In this document: positions 51,210 to 60,828 of the stretch, in pieces
Layout of the letters: every line of letters starts with the position of its first letter
Position numbering within the stretch: the first letter of the stretch is position 1
Origin: Aureisphaera sp963669405
GTDB lineage: Bacteria; Bacteroidota; Bacteroidia; Flavobacteriales; Flavobacteriaceae
Direction: 5' to 3'
Assembly: GCA_963669405.2 (NCBI GenBank)
Contig: CAXXHF010000003.1
Location: forward strand, 186,001-250,000
Length of the DNA stretch: 64,000 bases
Program-made: the position numbers and the translations under genes
The notes under the pieces: generated by a model
The model's input: the letters and a program-made list of their open reading frames with translations, nothing else
Told to the model about the DNA's origin: nothing
Databases searched by the model: none

Positions 51210-51629
51210 ATGGAAGTACAAACTGATCCTAGAGTAGTATCTGTTTTTGAAAATTATCCAGAAACCGTTAAAAAGGAGATGGAAGCGCTCCGTAGTTTGA
51301 TTTTAGAAACAGTCCATGAGATAGAAGGCGTTACTCAGTTAGAAGAAACCCTAAAATGGGGAGAACCCAGTTATCTCACCAAACACGGAAGTACACTCAG
51401 GATAGATTGGAAAGCCAAAAATCCAAGTCAATATGCCATGTACTTTCAATGTAGCAGTAAATTGATCCCTGTCTTTAGAATGATCTACCAGAATACCTTC
51501 ACGTTTGAAGGAAGTCGGGCAATTGTTTTCAAATTGAATGCAACACTCCCTACCAAAGAATTAAAACAATGTATTGGTGCTGCTTTACAATATCATAAAT
51601 TGAAACATTTACCTACCTTGGGGTTGTAA
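51210..51629 (+). CDS. DUF1801-family protein (YdhG-like)
   Basis: 139 residues: VFENYPETVKKEMEALRSLILETV, LKWGEPSYLTKHGSTLRIDWKAK and AIVFKLNATLPTKELKQCIG, matching DUF1801, a small alpha-beta domain also called the iron chaperone-like YdhG fold. Function unknown. 43 bp after the lipoprotein gene; follows the same direction as the GNAT gene 35 bp further on. Confidence 0.82.
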   Translation: MEVQTDPRVVSVFENYPETVKKEMEALRSLILETVHEIEGVTQLEETLKWGEPSYLTKHGSTLRIDWKAKNPSQYAMYFQCSSKLIPVFRMIYQNTFTFEGSRAIVFKLNATLPTKELKQCIGAALQYHKLKHLPTLGL

Positions 51630-51663
51630 ACAATAACCCAATCAAATTATTGAATGGTTCATT

Positions 51664-52122
51664 ATGATTAAAGAACTCCTTCACAAGAATTCAGAAGTTG
51701 CTCACGATATACGTACTGTCTTCCGGGCATCCTACACTATTGAAGCCAAATTATTGAACGCTAAAGATTTTCCGCCGCTAAAACGACCTTTGGAGGCATT
51801 TATGGATAGTAATAATTCCTTTTATGGTTATTTTAAAGATGGGAAACTGGCTGGAGCGGTTGAAATCCATCATAATGAAGAACAGACCCACATACAAAGT
51901 TTGGTAGTACATCCCCGGTTTTTTAGGCAGGGCATAGGAGGGAAGCTCATTCAGTTTGTTTTTGACACGTATTCATCAGACCTGTTTATGGTAGAAACTG
52001 GGGTGGACAATGGACCAGCTTGCCTTCTTTACAAAAAGTTTGGCTTTAAAGAAGTGAAACAATGGGATACAGATCACGGCATTCGGAAAATACGGTTTTT
52101 GTATTCCACATCATCAAATTGA
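51664..52122 (+). CDS. GNAT-family N-acetyltransferase
   Basis: 152 residues. The acetyl-CoA loop is VVHPRFFRQGIGGKLIQF (78-95; Q/RxxGxG/A as RQGIGG), preceded by GAVEIHHNEEQTHIQSLVV and followed by NGPACLLYKKFGFKEV. Substrate unknown. Close to the DUF1801 gene, so possibly co-transcribed. The MerR gene follows after a 127-bp gap. Confidence 0.85.
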   Translation: MIKELLHKNSEVAHDIRTVFRASYTIEAKLLNAKDFPPLKRPLEAFMDSNNSFYGYFKDGKLAGAVEIHHNEEQTHIQSLVVHPRFFRQGIGGKLIQFVFDTYSSDLFMVETGVDNGPACLLYKKFGFKEVKQWDTDHGIRKIRFLYSTSSN

Positions 52123-52249
52123 GAAGTTCTGCTGTCTAATTACCATTCGTAATTGCTTCATTGATAGCATGTCATTCAAAAAAACTTCATTTTTTTCTTG
52201 TTTCTAACGTAACGTCATAGTTTACTTTTACCAAATAAAACATGATGTC

Positions 52250-53014
52250 ATGAAAAAATACTCGGTAAAAGAGTTGGCAGATCTAGCGGGTGTGAGCGTA
52301 AGAACACTACACCATTATGATCAAATTGACTTGTTGAAACCATCCTTTAGAAGTGAAAAAGGATATCGGTTTTACCAACGAGATGAGTTGTTGTTACTTC
52401 AGCAAATACTGTTTTACCGTGAATTGGGTTTCTCGCTTCGCGATATTGATGCCATTATTAAGGATCCTTCTTTTGACTTGGTCATTGCCTTAGAGTCACA
52501 CAAAAAGAATCTTAAGAAGCAAGCAAGAAATCTAAAAAAGCTCATAACTACCATAGACAATACTCTTAACGAATTAAAAAACAAGAAAATGATGAAAGAA
52601 AGCGAATTGTACGAAGGTTTCAGTACACAGGAAATCAAGACCATTAAAAAAGAAGTTTCAGAAAGATGGGGTGCTGATCAGCTTAAGGAAACCGAAGAAC
52701 GGATCCAACAAATGGGCAAAGAAGGCTGGAAAGATGTGAAGAAAAAAGGAGAAGAAATAAACTGGCTCTTGGCAGATTTAATGGATTTTAATCCAGAAAG
52801 TATTCATGTACAGCAAGCCATAGAATTGCATTTTAAACATATGAATTTGTTTTATGAAGTGTCTAAAGAACGTTATCTTGGTCTGGGAAAATTATACATT
52901 ACAGATGAACGGTTTACAGAAACCTATGAAAAGTACCGCCCAGGGTTGGCATATTTTATTCAGCAAGCTATACAGGTTTTTTGCGATAATGATCTCATGG
53001 TAAAGAAAAGTTAA
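52250..53014 (+). CDS. MerR-family regulator with TipAS domain
   Basis: 254 residues. MerR helix-turn-helix (1-70): YSVKELADLAGVSVRTLHHYD, GYRFYQRDELLLLQQI. A coiled-coil dimer helix follows (about 75-110). The C-terminus (110-254) matches TipAS, which binds thiopeptides and other polycyclic molecules: YEGFSTQEIKTIKKEVSERWG, and helices with IHVQQAIELHFKHMNLFY. TipAL-type regulators bind drugs, some covalently through Cys, and activate their own promoter. No Cys is seen at that site. Confidence 0.88.
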   Translation: MKKYSVKELADLAGVSVRTLHHYDQIDLLKPSFRSEKGYRFYQRDELLLLQQILFYRELGFSLRDIDAIIKDPSFDLVIALESHKKNLKKQARNLKKLITTIDNTLNELKNKKMMKESELYEGFSTQEIKTIKKEVSERWGADQLKETEERIQQMGKEGWKDVKKKGEEINWLLADLMDFNPESIHVQQAIELHFKHMNLFYEVSKERYLGLGKLYITDERFTETYEKYRPGLAYFIQQAIQVFCDNDLMVKKS

Positions 53015-53023
53015 GCATAGAAA

Positions 53024-53662
53024 ATGACAAAACAGATTAATGTCTTAGACCAATTGGCTTCTTCCCTTAACCGAAGGGACGAAGTTCCCAATCAAGAATT
53101 GGCAAAGGAAATGGTGCTTTCTGAAGACAAGGAGGCCATTAAAGTATTGGTAACAAACCTAACCAATAAAAAAGCTATTCAAAATGATTGCATTAAAGTA
53201 CTCTATGAGATTGGAGAACAAAAACCAAAACTCATTGCAGGCTATGTAAACGAATTTGTGGCACAACTGGGCAGTAAGAATAATCGTTTGCAGTGGGGAG
53301 CCATGATTGCCATTGGAACCATTGTTAAGGAGCGCCCTAAAGAAATCTATGAATCGCTTACTAAGATCTTAGATGCTGCCGATAAAGGCTCTGTAATAAC
53401 CAAAGACCATGCAGTCAATATTTTGATAAAACTATGCCAAGTAGTATCCTATAGTAAAGATGCATTCCCACTTTTACTGGAACAATTGCTTAAGAGTGCT
53501 CCCAACCAATTCCCTATGTATGCAGAGAGAGCAATGCCTATCATTAATGATGATAATAAAAGTATGTTTGTAAGGGTATTGAATTCCAGATTGGATGATT
53601 TGGAAAAGGAAAGTAAAAAGAAGCGGGTACAAAAGTTAATTGCGAGACTCACCAAAGATTAA
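53024..53662 (+). CDS. HEAT-repeat protein
   Basis: 212 residues, wholly helical: AIKVLVTNLTNKKAIQNDCIKVLYEIGEQKPKLI, LQWGAMIAIGTIVKERPKEIYES, KDHAVNILIKLCQVVSYSKDAFPLLLEQL. Five or six HEAT-like repeats, no signal or membrane segment. It starts nine bases after the MerR gene, and may be controlled by it. Its role (scaffold) is unknown. Confidence 0.7.
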   Translation: MTKQINVLDQLASSLNRRDEVPNQELAKEMVLSEDKEAIKVLVTNLTNKKAIQNDCIKVLYEIGEQKPKLIAGYVNEFVAQLGSKNNRLQWGAMIAIGTIVKERPKEIYESLTKILDAADKGSVITKDHAVNILIKLCQVVSYSKDAFPLLLEQLLKSAPNQFPMYAERAMPIINDDNKSMFVRVLNSRLDDLEKESKKKRVQKLIARLTKD

Positions 53663-53761
53663 TAATTGTTCTTAATTCATTCAAACGGGGATCACAGAAC
53701 AATGACTTTATAAAGAATTATTTTGGTAGTTTTGATTGCAGATTTATGTTAGCCCAACCCT

Positions 53762-54856
53762 ATGAAACGTATTGCATTAATTTTTTTCTTATTTCCCTGT
53801 GTTTGTGTTTCCCAAAGTAATGAGAGGTTTTTTGAAATAAAGCAAGATACCTTATTGTTTTATTTGAATAGAATAGGGGATATTACTACCAAATCTCATT
53901 CTTACTATTACCGCAAGGCGAAAATAAATAAGGATCACCTATATTATGAAGGCATAGTTCAAGATTTCTATAAGGACAATCAATTAGCATTTCAACAGGA
54001 ATTTGAAAATGGGCAGTTAAATGGCTCAACGGTTCAGTATAATGAAAATGGGAAATTACACCATGAAGGACAATACGTAAACTCTTTTCGAGACGGTAAA
54101 TGGAAATACTATTATAAAAAGGGGCGTCTGGAAAAAGTTATTGAATATAAATCGGGTGTTCCCCATCTTCAAGCGTATTATAAAAAGAATGGAAAAGAAA
54201 TCTTCACAGATGGTAATGGGAAGTACAAGGGTAATATTTACATAGGAGAAAAAGCTTTAAATACCTATTCTGTAAGTGGAAAGGTTAAAGATGGTAAGCA
54301 AGATGGATGGTGGAACTTCTCTGGAGGTAGGGAGTATTTTGAAGACGGGGTTTTTATTAAGGGAGTTACAAGTTGGTCTGAATATACCAATGAACCCGCT
54401 ATAACCTTTACGGGCTATAACGTTCATGAAGATGCAAGTGTTTTTAGATTCATAGCTATCCCCGAGGCAAACACACATAATTATTTGTTCTCGCAAATGC
54501 TTACTTATAATGATTCGCCTAGGTTGGATGAAGATTTTAAAAGTGACCTAAGAAGATTTCTATACAATATCAATTATGAAAATAGTCTAGATAATTATTG
54601 GTGCTTTTTACAATTTACTGTGGGTGGTGATGATAGAGTAAGTAATGTTATGTTGCACTCAAACAATACAACCATAAATACAAAACTTAGAAAGTATATT
54701 TCTGAACTAGACAAGTTTATAGCTCCGCATCCCAATAAGCAACCTACAGCATGTTCTATTTATTTGAGTTTTTATGTGGTAGGAGGGAAAATTATGATGC
54801 CAGAATATAGTTTTGCTTCTGGAATCAGTATTACCAACTTGATCCCTAAGAATTAA
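53762..54856 (+). CDS. YwqK-like repeat protein, exported
   Basis: 364 residues with signal peptide MKRIALIFFLFPCVCVS. YwqK/MORN-type repeats in the first half (YYEGIVQDFYKDNQLAFQQEFENGQLNG, GKLHHEGQYVNSFRDGKWKYYYKKGRL, VSGKVKDGKQDGWWNF). The second half is beta-rich and has no repeats (TFTGYNVHEDASVFRFIA, SLDNYWCFLQFTVGGDDRVS), and resembles a TonB C-terminal-like domain, as energy-transducer proteins in this phylum sometimes carry. Function unknown; not supported as a toxin-antitoxin partner. Confidence 0.65.
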   Translation: MKRIALIFFLFPCVCVSQSNERFFEIKQDTLLFYLNRIGDITTKSHSYYYRKAKINKDHLYYEGIVQDFYKDNQLAFQQEFENGQLNGSTVQYNENGKLHHEGQYVNSFRDGKWKYYYKKGRLEKVIEYKSGVPHLQAYYKKNGKEIFTDGNGKYKGNIYIGEKALNTYSVSGKVKDGKQDGWWNFSGGREYFEDGVFIKGVTSWSEYTNEPAITFTGYNVHEDASVFRFIAIPEANTHNYLFSQMLTYNDSPRLDEDFKSDLRRFLYNINYENSLDNYWCFLQFTVGGDDRVSNVMLHSNNTTINTKLRKYISELDKFIAPHPNKQPTACSIYLSFYVVGGKIMMPEYSFASGISITNLIPKN

Positions 54857-55030
54857 TAAGTACTGGTTTTGGGCATATACCAAGAAAATAGTTTGAGCTA
54901 TTTTTCAAAGTTTAATAAAATTTATGACAGATTACAGGAAACATATAGGTTCATCATAAAATAATTTTACAGTTTCATCCCTCCAAATTAATCCATATCT
55001 TGTCGAATAATTCAATAAACCCCAATTGCT

Positions 55031-56677
55031 ATGAGGTATTTTTATCTATTTCTATGTTCCCTTATTTCCCTTTCGGTAATGGCGCAAAGTCGCTTTTTGC
55101 CAAAATCAAATCAAGATCCTATTGCCAATCGCAGTGTTGTTGAAACCATTGTAGCTACCATTGGCTACCAAGGATATGAAGAATCTCAATCCTATTTTGG
55201 AGAAGGAGAGTATGAAATATTTTTGGACAACTTAGATGGTGTTTTAGACAAACCTATTATCGTCCTTGATGGCTTTGACCCTGGAGACGCTCGTGATATT
55301 ACAGGACTATACAACAGTTTAAACTTTGATGGACAAAATATGGCAGACATCCTTCGCGATGAAGGATTTGATGTCATTATCTTAAATGCACACCAATACA
55401 CTACAGATGGCAAGGATATAGATGGGGGTGCTGATTACATACAGCGTAATGCCTTTGTTTTAGCTGAACTAATTGCTCTCATAAACAATGATAAAGTAGG
55501 AGATGAAGAATTGGTGGTATTAGGCCCAAGTATGGGAGGACTCATTGCGCGTTATGCTCTGGCATACATGGAACAAAATTCCTTACCACATGAAACCCGT
55601 TTGTACATTTCTTTTGATTCTCCTCATAGAGGTGCTAATGTTCCCATTAGCTTGCAATACTTAATCAATTATTTAGGTTTTGAGTTTGGTAATCAGCAGG
55701 CACAAGATATTGTGAATACGGTTCTTAATTCCCCAGCAGCGAAAGAGATGTTGGTGGATCATTTGGTTGCACATTTGGCAGGAGGATCTCAAACAGATCA
55801 AGATCCAACCAAACTATTGCCAGAAGGAGCTCCAGATTTTAGAGATGCGTTTCAAACAGAGTTGGACGCACTGGGTTTTCCACAAAACGTGCGTAATGTT
55901 TCCATGATTAATGGAAGTGGCATTGGTACTACTACAGGAAGTCCAGGAATACAAGTGATAGATACAACGCTGGATATTGCACCGGGTACGACAGCAGAGG
56001 TAAACCTTCATTTTATGCCAGCAGCTACAGAAGTGATTAATGTAACAGATTGGACAACCCTTATAGCAGGTATACCTGTAGGCTCATTTGCAGCAGATGG
56101 AGAATCCTTTTCTTTTAGTGATGGTGTAGATAGTGCTCCTGGAGGGACGGTTAATATTTCAGAAGCTTTGGGTGATGCAGGAGGTAATCCCGTGATTTTA
56201 CAATTTATTGAAGCTTTAGATCAAGACGCTTATTGCTTTATACCAACCCTGAGTGCCTTGGCGATTGCAGAAGACGATTGGTATGCCAATCCAGATATTA
56301 CGGCTTCCCCTTTTGTAAATACACATATTCCTAACGAAAATGAAGATCATGTTACAGTGACTGCTGATGGAGCTCAGTTTGCATTGGATGAAATACGTGA
56401 TGGAGTCTTAGCTAATAATGATGTAATTGCCTCGGAGCGATACATCCTTTCCGAAAACCCTATTTCAGAAACCATACGTTTAATTGCTAATACATCATTA
56501 GCCAGTTCCAAAACAGGAATTGCCATATTTAACACAGCAGGACAGCAGGTCTTTACTACTTCATTGGAAGAGGTTTCCAATGAAATTGTGATTACACACG
56601 GCCTATCTTCCGGATTGTTCATTCTTACAATTACAGATTCAGAAGGAGTTTATAGCTATAAATTGGTTGTAGAATAG
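55031..56677 (+). CDS. T9SS-secreted alpha/beta-hydrolase (lipase-like)
   Basis: 548 residues. Signal peptide ending MAQ (18). The alpha/beta-hydrolase core: VLDGFDPGDARDITGLYNSL (78-97), the nucleophile elbow GPSMGG with Ser167 (165-170), YISFDSPHRGAN as the strand after the acid residue. A possible His is in NENEDHVTVT. The last 80 residues are a T9SS sorting domain (SSKTGIAIFNTAGQQVFTT, SSGLFILTITDSEG). It probably cleaves lipids or esters at the surface or outside the cell. Between the core and sorting domain is a beta-rich stretch. Confidence 0.85.
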   Translation: MRYFYLFLCSLISLSVMAQSRFLPKSNQDPIANRSVVETIVATIGYQGYEESQSYFGEGEYEIFLDNLDGVLDKPIIVLDGFDPGDARDITGLYNSLNFDGQNMADILRDEGFDVIILNAHQYTTDGKDIDGGADYIQRNAFVLAELIALINNDKVGDEELVVLGPSMGGLIARYALAYMEQNSLPHETRLYISFDSPHRGANVPISLQYLINYLGFEFGNQQAQDIVNTVLNSPAAKEMLVDHLVAHLAGGSQTDQDPTKLLPEGAPDFRDAFQTELDALGFPQNVRNVSMINGSGIGTTTGSPGIQVIDTTLDIAPGTTAEVNLHFMPAATEVINVTDWTTLIAGIPVGSFAADGESFSFSDGVDSAPGGTVNISEALGDAGGNPVILQFIEALDQDAYCFIPTLSALAIAEDDWYANPDITASPFVNTHIPNENEDHVTVTADGAQFALDEIRDGVLANNDVIASERYILSENPISETIRLIANTSLASSKTGIAIFNTAGQQVFTTSLEEVSNEIVITHGLSSGLFILTITDSEGVYSYKLVVE

Positions 56678-56771
56678 GGAAAATCCCTGTAATACCGTAT
56701 GCATATTTTTAGTATTATTGTGCAGTAGATAAGTTGCTGTGGCAATTTTTTATGATATAGACCCTCGTAAT

Positions 56772-57284
56772 ATGAAACGCATACTCGGTATTCTTTTTTG
56801 TTTTTTTGTGGCTTTTCAAGCCTATGCACAAAGTTTTTCCCCCACAGAGTTTACACTTTTATGCAACAAAAGTTTGGGAGAGGTAGAGGAGCACCTTACG
56901 GCCAACAATTGGCACTTTTATCAAGCCAAGGATGCTACCCAAAACCGTTTGGGAAATGCTAAGTTTGCCTATGATCGCCCAGGGTTTAAACTGGGAGACT
57001 CTGCAGATTACTTGCTATTTTTTCACTATTCTGAGGCGGCCAAAGCACAAGGGATCGAGATACTTTTCAAAAACAAGGAGGTATACAAGAACTTCAATGA
57101 GCAAATGATCAACCTAAAATATAAACTTGCTTCTTCTACCATAGATAATGGCAGTATTATAAAAGTTTACAAGAAAGGATCACAGATCATAGAAGTGACC
57201 ATTCCGCCTAACTTCAACGGAATGAATGGATATCGTTACTTTTTTGCAAAAAAATCCAGTTACAGGAAGATTCGGAATAAATAG
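56772..57284 (+). CDS. Exported hypothetical protein
   Basis: 170 residues from ATG 56772 with signal peptide MKRILGILFCFFVAFQAYAQ. The mature part (SPTEFTLLCNKSLGEVEEHLTANNWHFYQAKDATQNRLGNAKF, YFFAKKSSYRKIRNK) is alpha-beta, and ends in a basic tail. No family recognised. The longer frame from 56739 is out of keeping with a signal peptide. Convergent with rlmH, no overlap. Confidence 0.65.
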   Translation: MKRILGILFCFFVAFQAYAQSFSPTEFTLLCNKSLGEVEEHLTANNWHFYQAKDATQNRLGNAKFAYDRPGFKLGDSADYLLFFHYSEAAKAQGIEILFKNKEVYKNFNEQMINLKYKLASSTIDNGSIIKVYKKGSQIIEVTIPPNFNGMNGYRYFFAKKSSYRKIRNK

Positions 57285-57328
57285 AAATTATTTAGGACGA
57301 TCCTGAAAATAAGTATACCAATCAAAAA

Positions 57329-57802
57329 CTACCTGTGATGATAGGGTTCGTTTCGTAATATGGTATAAGCGCGATACAATTGTTCTGTAACAAAAAGCCT
57401 GACCATTTGATGCGAAAAAGTCATAGAAGATAAAGAAACCTTTCCTTGCGCTTTTTGATATACCGCATCACTAAATCCATAAGGACCACCAATAACAAAC
57501 ACTAAATTTTTTAATCCACTGTTCATTTTCTTCTGAAGGTATTCTGAAAACCCTACCGATGTAAATATTTTTCCATTTTCATCCAGTAGAATCAAGGCAT
57601 CTGTGCTAGAAATGCGTTTCAGAATTTCTTGTCCCTCCAGATCTTTTTGTTGGGCTTCCGAAAGATTTTTCGAGTTTTTTATGTCGGGAATGATTTCCAT
57701 AGAAAACGGTACATAATGCTTAAGCCGCTTCATATACGCATCAATCAATACCTGAAGGTTTTTATCGTCCGTTTTCCCTATGGCAAGTAGCGTGATCTTC
57801 AT
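57329..57802 (-). CDS. rlmH: 23S rRNA pseudouridine-1915 N3-methyltransferase
   Basis: 157 residues, typical length. SPOUT-fold methyltransferase that methylates pseudouridine 1915 of 23S rRNA in helix 69. Motifs: ALILLDENGKIFTSVGFSEYL, LVFVIGGPYGFSDAVYQKA, and the knot FSHQMVRLFVTEQLYRAYTILRNEPYHHR at the C-terminus. It is divergent from nadC by about 130 bp. Confidence 0.94.
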   Translation of the reverse strand: MKITLLAIGKTDDKNLQVLIDAYMKRLKHYVPFSMEIIPDIKNSKNLSEAQQKDLEGQEILKRISSTDALILLDENGKIFTSVGFSEYLQKKMNSGLKNLVFVIGGPYGFSDAVYQKAQGKVSLSSMTFSHQMVRLFVTEQLYRAYTILRNEPYHHR

Positions 57803-57932
57803 GTGGTAAAATTAGGAAATACCACGGTAGATGCGTAAAGTAGAGACTGATAAATGTTTGCACAGCAAAAAATGGGAGCTTAGTGCCATTGACTTCGAGG
57901 GTTTTTTTAAATTAGCTAAAAATAGCGAACCC

Positions 57933-58790
57933 ATGATTTCCCAGAAGAAATTCGATAAAGAGATAGATATTATTATTGCCAATGCCATTCGTGAAGATGT
58001 AGGAGATGGAGATCATAGTTCTTTGGCTTGTATTCCTGAAGAAGCCACGGGTACTGCCAAATTATTGGTAAAAGATGAAGGAATCGTAGCTGGGGTAGAA
58101 TTTGCGCGTCGTGTGTTCGAATTTGTAGATCCAGGACTTTCTATGGACGTGCAGATAGAAGATGGAACCTACGTAAAGTATGGAGATATTTGTTTCTATG
58201 TGTCTGGAAGTTCGCAGTCTATTCTCAAGGCTGAACGTTTGGTACTAAATGCCATGCAGCGTATGAGTGCCATCGCAACCAAGACCAATGAATATGTAAA
58301 ACTATTGAAAGGAACGGGTACCAAGATATTGGACACCCGTAAGACCACACCCGGTATTCGGGCCTTAGAAAAGTGGGCCGTAAAGATTGGAGGAGGGGAG
58401 AATCATCGTTTTGCCTTGTATGACATGATCATGCTTAAAGACAACCATATCGACTTTTGTGGAGGAATTACCAAAGCCATACAGCAAACAAGATCTTATT
58501 TGGCAAGTAGAAACCTAGACCTTAAAATTATTGTAGAGGCTAGAAATTTAGATGAAATAGAAGAGATACTTCAAAACGAAGGAGTATATCGCATCCTTAT
58601 CGATAACTTTAATTACGAAGATACCCGTAAAGCTGTAAAAATGATAGGAGAACAATGCCTTACGGAGTCCAGCGGTGGAATTACTTTGGATACTGTTCGA
58701 AAATATGCAGAATGTGGTGTAGATTATATCTCTAGTGGAGCCTTAACCCATTCGGTGTATAATTTAGATTTAAGCTTAAAAGCGGTTTAA
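57933..58790 (+). CDS. nadC: Nicotinate-nucleotide pyrophosphorylase (quinolinate PRTase)
   Basis: 285 residues from ATG 57933; the frame opens at 57831 but the 34 extra residues are not family-like. It makes nicotinate mononucleotide from quinolinate and PRPP in NAD synthesis. Motifs: EDVGDGDHSS (N-terminal), KILDTRKTTPGIRALEKWAVKIGGGENHRFALYDMIMLKDNHI (substrate sites, conserved in NadC), and ESSGGITLDTV. It overlaps the YihY gene by one base (TAATG). Other NAD genes are not in the window. Confidence 0.95.
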   Translation: MISQKKFDKEIDIIIANAIREDVGDGDHSSLACIPEEATGTAKLLVKDEGIVAGVEFARRVFEFVDPGLSMDVQIEDGTYVKYGDICFYVSGSSQSILKAERLVLNAMQRMSAIATKTNEYVKLLKGTGTKILDTRKTTPGIRALEKWAVKIGGGENHRFALYDMIMLKDNHIDFCGGITKAIQQTRSYLASRNLDLKIIVEARNLDEIEEILQNEGVYRILIDNFNYEDTRKAVKMIGEQCLTESSGGITLDTVRKYAECGVDYISSGALTHSVYNLDLSLKAV

Positions 58791-59728
58791 TGAGTACCGA
58801 AGTAGAAGAAAAGCTCAATAAGATTCCAGTAGTTCGTACTTTGGTAAAACTGCTGAAACTTGTAATCCTCCCGGGGTTTAAGGGGCTTTCACTCTACGAT
58901 CTTTTAGAAATCTACAGTATCGGAATCGTGAAGGGTACCTTTTCTTCAAGAGCCAGTTCTATTGCCTATAGTTTCTTTATTGCAATTTTTCCGTTCCTAC
59001 TGTTCATGCTTAACCTAATACCGGTCATTAAGATTCAGAATTTTCAAAGTGAATTTTTAAATCTTATTCAACGAGTGTTACCACCGCAAACCCAGGATTT
59101 CTTTATGCCTGTTATAAGTGATATTGCATTGAACCCTAGGAATAGCTTATTGTCGGTGACATTTTTCTTAACATTGTTTTTATTTGCCAATGGAGTAAAT
59201 TCCATTTTTAGTGCATTTGAATATTCGGTACACGTAACAATTAACCGAAACTTCTTTAGACAGTATCTCATGGCACTTATGGTTTCAGTCTTTTTGGCAT
59301 TGTTGTTGTTAATTACAGTGGGATCGGTGCTTTATGGAGAATATATCATAAACCAATTAAAGGTGAATGCCTACATAGAGAACGATTTTGCATGGATCAA
59401 TTTCCTGCAGTATGCGGTCTTTGTCATTATGTTGTATGTTGCTATTTCTACCCTCTATCATTTTGGGGTAAAAGAAGGAAGGGAAACCCGTTTCTTTTCC
59501 ATAGGAGCATTGGTTACCACTTTATTGTTTATGCTAACTACTTATTTTTTTGGAGTTTACATTAACAATTTTAGCAACTACAACGAATTATATGGCTCCA
59601 TTGGAGCACTATTGATCATGATGTTTTATATTTGGATCAATGCGAACCTATTACTGTTGGGCTTTGAACTGAATATTTCATTGCAGCGACTTAAAGAAAA
59701 ATCAATACACAACACAAATCAACAATAA
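58790..59728 (+). CDS. YihY/virulence factor BrkB family membrane protein
   Basis: 312 residues with six membrane helices. YihY/BrkB (formerly wrongly called RNase BN) strings: ASSIAYSFFIAIFPFLLFMLNLIPVIK, LFLFANGVNSIFSAFEYSVHV, and GSIGALLIMMFYIWINANLLLLGFELN. It is probably a transporter or flippase-related membrane protein with no settled function. It overlaps nadC by one base and is followed by the chalcone-isomerase-like gene after two bases. Confidence 0.9.
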   Translation: MSTEVEEKLNKIPVVRTLVKLLKLVILPGFKGLSLYDLLEIYSIGIVKGTFSSRASSIAYSFFIAIFPFLLFMLNLIPVIKIQNFQSEFLNLIQRVLPPQTQDFFMPVISDIALNPRNSLLSVTFFLTLFLFANGVNSIFSAFEYSVHVTINRNFFRQYLMALMVSVFLALLLLITVGSVLYGEYIINQLKVNAYIENDFAWINFLQYAVFVIMLYVAISTLYHFGVKEGRETRFFSIGALVTTLLFMLTTYFFGVYINNFSNYNELYGSIGALLIMMFYIWINANLLLLGFELNISLQRLKEKSIHNTNQQ

Positions 59729-59730
59729 AG

Positions 59731-60306
59731 ATGAAACAACTAATTATGAAAAAAGGGCTATTATTATTTGTAGCAGTACTATCTATGAACCTGGCAACAG
59801 CCCAGACTAAGATAGGAAGTGTTACTTTACCTAATTCCACTAATTTTGGTGGGGAAGAGTTAGTACTTAATGGAGGCGGAATACGTAAGAAAGCATTCTT
59901 TAAACTCTATTCTGCGGGTCTGTACCTTACATCAAAATCCAACGACGCTAATGCTATAATTAATGCAGATGAAACCATGGCGATTAAAATGGAGATCACG
60001 TCTAAATTGGTTTCCAGCAGTAGAATGAAAAGTGCTGTAAATGATGGTTTTGATGCCTCCATGAATGGAGATACCTCTTCGTTAAGCTCCGAAATTGAAA
60101 AGTTCATAAGCTTTTTTAATGAAGAAATTGTAAAGAAGAATGTGTTTGATATTACATATCAAAAAGGAAAAGGAGCCGTTATTTATAAGAACGGGAAAGA
60201 ACTTGGTGTAATTCCAGGAATGGCCTTCAAAAAAGCTCTTTTTGGTATTTGGTTGGGAAGTGATCCAGCCGATGATGATCTTAAAGAAGGAATGCTAGGA
60301 AAATAA
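59731..60306 (+). CDS. Chalcone-isomerase-like exported protein
   Basis: 191 residues, signal peptide MKKGLLLFVAVLSMNLATAQ (the ATG at 59746 is a second possible start). Fold strings: IGSVTLPNSTNFGGEELVLNGGGIRKKAFFKLYSAGLYL, TMAIKMEITSKLVSSSRMKSAVNDGFDASM and GMAFKKALFGIWLGSDPADDDLKEGMLGK. It has the chalcone isomerase-like fold but not the plant enzyme's catalytic residues that I can identify. In bacteria its role is unknown; fatty-acid binding is possible. In the nadC operon. Confidence 0.85.
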   Translation: MKQLIMKKGLLLFVAVLSMNLATAQTKIGSVTLPNSTNFGGEELVLNGGGIRKKAFFKLYSAGLYLTSKSNDANAIINADETMAIKMEITSKLVSSSRMKSAVNDGFDASMNGDTSSLSSEIEKFISFFNEEIVKKNVFDITYQKGKGAVIYKNGKELGVIPGMAFKKALFGIWLGSDPADDDLKEGMLGK

Positions 60307-60316
60307 AACCAATAGT

Positions 60317-60742
60317 ATGAAAACAAGAATTGCCCTATTATCTGCCTTATTCTTTTCCCTTACCATGATGGGACAAAGTGTGATTGGCAAATGGAAAACC
60401 ATAGATGATGTTTCTGGAGATGCTAAGTCCATTTTGGAAATTTATGAAGATGATGGTAAAGTTTATGGAAAAGTAGTCGAGATCATTAAAGAAGACCGTC
60501 AAGATGCCGTTTGTGATCAATGTAAAGGAGAAGACAAGGACCAACCTATTTTGGGGATGACCATTATTCGTGGCCTCGAAAAAGATGGAGATGAATATAA
60601 TGGAGGAAGAATTTTGGATCCTGAAAATGGTAAATTGTACAAATGTTACATTACCCTTGAAGAAGAAAACAAATTAAAGGTTAGAGGCTATATTGGCTTT
60701 TCCCTTTTGGGAAGAACACAATATTGGTATCGAGTCCAATAA
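60317..60742 (+). CDS. DUF2147-family protein
   Basis: 141 residues with signal peptide MKTRIALLSALFFSLTMMGQ. DUF2147 strings: VIGKWKTIDDVSGDAKSILEIYEDDGKVYGKVVEI, GMTIIRGLEKDGDEYNGGRILDPENGKLYKCYI and FSLLGRTQYWYRV. A small beta-barrel-like domain, periplasmic, with no known function. Last gene of the nadC operon; a terminator follows. Confidence 0.9.
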   Translation: MKTRIALLSALFFSLTMMGQSVIGKWKTIDDVSGDAKSILEIYEDDGKVYGKVVEIIKEDRQDAVCDQCKGEDKDQPILGMTIIRGLEKDGDEYNGGRILDPENGKLYKCYITLEEENKLKVRGYIGFSLLGRTQYWYRVQ

Positions 60743-60765
60743 TGTATTGTTCATAAAATAGCACC

Positions 60766-60796
60766 AAGGCTGTTCATTTATTGAGCGGCCTTTTTT
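60766..60796 (+). terminator. Rho-independent terminator of the nadC operon
   Basis: About 11-bp stem AAGGCTGTTCA / TGAGCGGCCTT with G-T wobbles, loop 5 bases, then T run. Confidence 0.82.
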
Positions 60797-60828
60797 AATT
60801 TTAAGCGCGAATATCAATCTATTTTCCA

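Noticed and set aside
53665..53703. Inverted repeat ATTGTTCT / AGAACAAT after the HEAT gene
   Set aside because: An 8-bp stem with a 23-base loop and no T run; not a convincing terminator.
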